A stretch of DNA of 6,632 nt from contig CAMNCZ010000058.1 in the NCBI GenBank assembly GCA_946534775.1, positions 1-6,632 on the forward strand. The letters are read 5' to 3'. Every line of letters starts with the position of its first letter. Within the stretch, counting starts at the first letter, position 1. This stretch comes from an uncultured Eubacteriaceae bacterium. GTDB lineage: Bacteria > Bacillota > Clostridia > Lachnospirales > CAG-274. Shown here in pieces: positions 6,016 through 6,632 of the stretch. The notes under the pieces were generated by a model. It saw only the letters and a program-made list of their open reading frames with translations, was not told the origin of the DNA and ran no database searches. Both the position numbers and the translations under genes were made by a program.

Positions 6016-6034
6016 GGTATTATAGCCGGAGGTG
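6001..6034 (+). promoter_or_regulatory. Overlapping 5' leader hairpins with the ribosome binding site
   Basis: Hairpin 1 pairs GGGGGA (6001-6006) with TCCCCC (6010-6015). Hairpin 2 pairs CCGGT (6014-6018) with GCCGG (6025-6029, one G-U pair), and its last two G belong to the Shine-Dalgarno GGAGGTG (6028-6034). The two hairpins share C6014 and C6015, so they compete at their junction. Hairpin 1 would free the ribosome binding site and hairpin 2 would partly mask it. This could tune translation; it matches no riboswitch class I know. Confidence 0.45.
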
Positions 6035-6039
6035 TAGCT

Positions 6040-6345
6040 ATGAAACCAATAGGTATTACACGCCCTATCGACAATCTCGGGCGTATCGTCATTCCCAAGG
6101 AACTTCGCAAAAACCTTGACTGGAATGTCGGTGATAGTGTGGAATTTTTTACAAGCGGTGACAAGATAGTTTTAAGAAAATATCAGCCTGCCGATATCTT
6201 TACGGGTGAAATGGAAGATCTTATCGAATTTCAGGGAAAAAAGATATCACGCAATACCATTAAAGAGCTGGCAAAACTTGCGGGCTTTGAAATAACACAT
6301 ATCACTAATGAATTTGATATTGATACGGACATAGATGATATTTAA
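6040..6345 (+). CDS. AbrB-family transcriptional regulator (SpoVT-AbrB N-terminal domain)
   Basis: This 101-residue protein begins with the swapped-hairpin AbrB DNA-binding fold: IGITRPIDNLGRIVIPKELR (4-23), then VGDSVEFF (30-37) and DKIVLRKYQP (41-50). The match to AbrB, including the LGRIVIP core and KYxP end, is close. Residues 51-77 (ADIFTGEMEDLIEFQGKK, then ISRNTIKEL) align by eye with the C-terminal part of clostridial AbrB proteins. Where I recall CxxC pairs there, D52, T55, S70 and T73 stand instead. The last ten residues are acidic (FDIDTDIDDI). It should act as a dimer or tetramer on AT-rich DNA, as a global or transition-state type repressor. It has its own promoter and is divergent from the ABC operon. 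The start is fixed by GGAGGTG 5 nt upstream. It is not called SpoVT because the long GAF-like C-terminus is absent; a MazE-type antitoxin is unlikely since no toxin gene follows. Confidence 0.95.
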   Translation: MKPIGITRPIDNLGRIVIPKELRKNLDWNVGDSVEFFTSGDKIVLRKYQPADIFTGEMEDLIEFQGKKISRNTIKELAKLAGFEITHITNEFDIDTDIDDI

Positions 6346-6376
6346 AACGCAGATTTAAAATTTATGTAAGAATCAA

Positions 6377-6403
6377 AAAAGCACCGTTTTTCGCGGTGCT
6401 TTT
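6377..6403. terminator. Bidirectional rho-independent terminator
   Basis: GCACCG (6381-6386) pairs with CGGTGC (6394-6399) around a 7-nt loop, flanked by A tract (6375-6380) and TTTT (6400-6403), so the stem extends to ten A-T/G-C pairs. It has a T-tail on the plus strand and a six-T tail on the minus strand. It ends the AbrB-family transcript and the convergent dockerin-like gene. Confidence 0.92.
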
Positions 6404-6453
6404 CTCATTGTTTCGGATAAAACGTCAGCAGACATTTTTAGAGGTACCCTTTA

Positions 6454-6632
6454 TTATTTTTCGGTATCCGCAAGGTTAAGTATAGCTATAACATCAAGTA
6501 TGCTTACGTTCTCTTCGGTCTCCTCCATTTTGCCGTATTCAAGTGATTTTTCGTCAAGTTCTATTGTGTTTGAGATATGTTCCATAAGCAGTTCGGCATC
6601 TTGCGCATCCTGCTTGCCGTCGGCATTTACAT
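6454..6632 (-). CDS. Dockerin-like C-terminus of a truncated gene (start outside window)
   Basis: Only the last 58 complete codons are visible, ending in tandem stops (TAA at 6456-6454 and 6453-6451). The right edge cuts the first codon, leaving xAT (probably Asp). The first repeat, xVNADGKQDAQD then AELLMEHI (6632-6577), fits a type I dockerin EF-hand calcium loop with ligands at positions 1, 3, 5, 9 and 12 and a following helix. A second repeat, SILDVIAILNLAD, ends 35 residues later. Its loop (6528-6493) has Met rather than Asp at position 1 and Glu at 3 and 5, so calcium binding there may be weak. Dockerins attach secreted enzymes or other proteins to cohesins on cellulosome-like scaffolds. 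The catalytic or other N-terminal part is outside the window. A calcium-binding repeat in an unrelated surface protein is the main alternative. Confidence 0.78.
   Translation of the reverse strand, partial: VNADGKQDAQDAELLMEHISNTIELDEKSLEYGKMEETEENVSILDVIAILNLADTEK

Larger units (their letters stand above)
5864..6039. other. AT-rich divergent intergenic region
   Basis: The stretch between the two divergent promoters is extremely AT-rich with long T tracts (notably 5866-5887) and no coding capacity that I can support. It contains the inverted repeat ATGAAA-ATAA-TTTCAT (5918-5933), just upstream of the -35 of the AbrB-type gene. AbrB-family proteins prefer flexible AT-rich DNA, so self-binding here is plausible but inferred. 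Confidence 0.6.

Noticed and set aside
5976..6025. Short leader peptide after AGGAG at 5976-5980 in the AbrB leader
   Set aside because: The only fitting start would be ATT (5987-5989), and AGGAG falls at the predicted transcription start, so it would hardly be a usable ribosome binding site.
6040..6345. Antitoxin of a toxin-antitoxin pair (MazE-like)
   Set aside because: The AbrB-fold domain is shared, but a terminator follows directly and no toxin-like gene is adjacent on the same strand.

Overview
The window looks like chromosomal DNA from a low-to-moderate-GC Gram-positive of the class Clostridia, probably a plant-fibre-degrading gut or rumen Ruminococcus-like relative. The evidence is SigA-type promoters, strong AGGAGG-type ribosome binding sites, a YtrA-type GntR regulator, an AbrB-family regulator, a lipobox lipoprotein, a GH28 pectinase and a dockerin-like C-terminus at the right edge. 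No rRNA, tRNA, insertion sequence, CRISPR array or phage gene was seen. The taxonomic call is inference.

Left (1-1520): a plus-strand gene for a glycoside hydrolase family 28 enzyme (135-1481). It has no signal peptide and has features of the bacterial exo-acting galacturonidase branch. A weak extended -10 promoter, a 10-bp palindrome and a spaced direct repeat precede it. A bidirectional terminator (1486-1520) separates it from the convergent operon.

Middle (1526-5863): a tightly packed minus-strand operon, read from right to left: YtrA-type GntR repressor, ABC ATPase, two dissimilar 8-TM membrane subunits, and a secreted lipoprotein. Junctions are an 8-nt overlap, 4-nt and 3-nt gaps, and a TAATG stop/start overlap, so the five genes should be co-transcribed and largely translationally coupled. 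A near-consensus promoter (TTGACA-17-TAATAT) carries a near-perfect YtrA-family operator (AGTGTA-N13-TACAGT) across the -10, which implies autorepression. By analogy with the ytr operon of Bacillus subtilis, the likely theme is an envelope-stress or cell-wall-antibiotic responsive ABC-2 type system. The terminal lipoprotein is not a partner I recognise.

Right (5864-6632): an AT-rich divergent intergenic region leads to an AbrB-family transition-state-type regulator (6040-6345). Its mRNA leader has two overlapping GC hairpins, one of which can cover the Shine-Dalgarno sequence; read on the other strand, the first hairpin is a textbook terminator. A second bidirectional terminator (6377-6403) separates this gene from the convergent 3' end of a truncated minus-strand gene (6454-6632), whose visible C-terminus resembles a type I dockerin. 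The most notable points are the lipoprotein-containing ytr-like operon with its visible operator, the AbrB protein whose usual C-terminal cysteine positions are all substituted, its overlapping-hairpin leader, and the dockerin-like tail.
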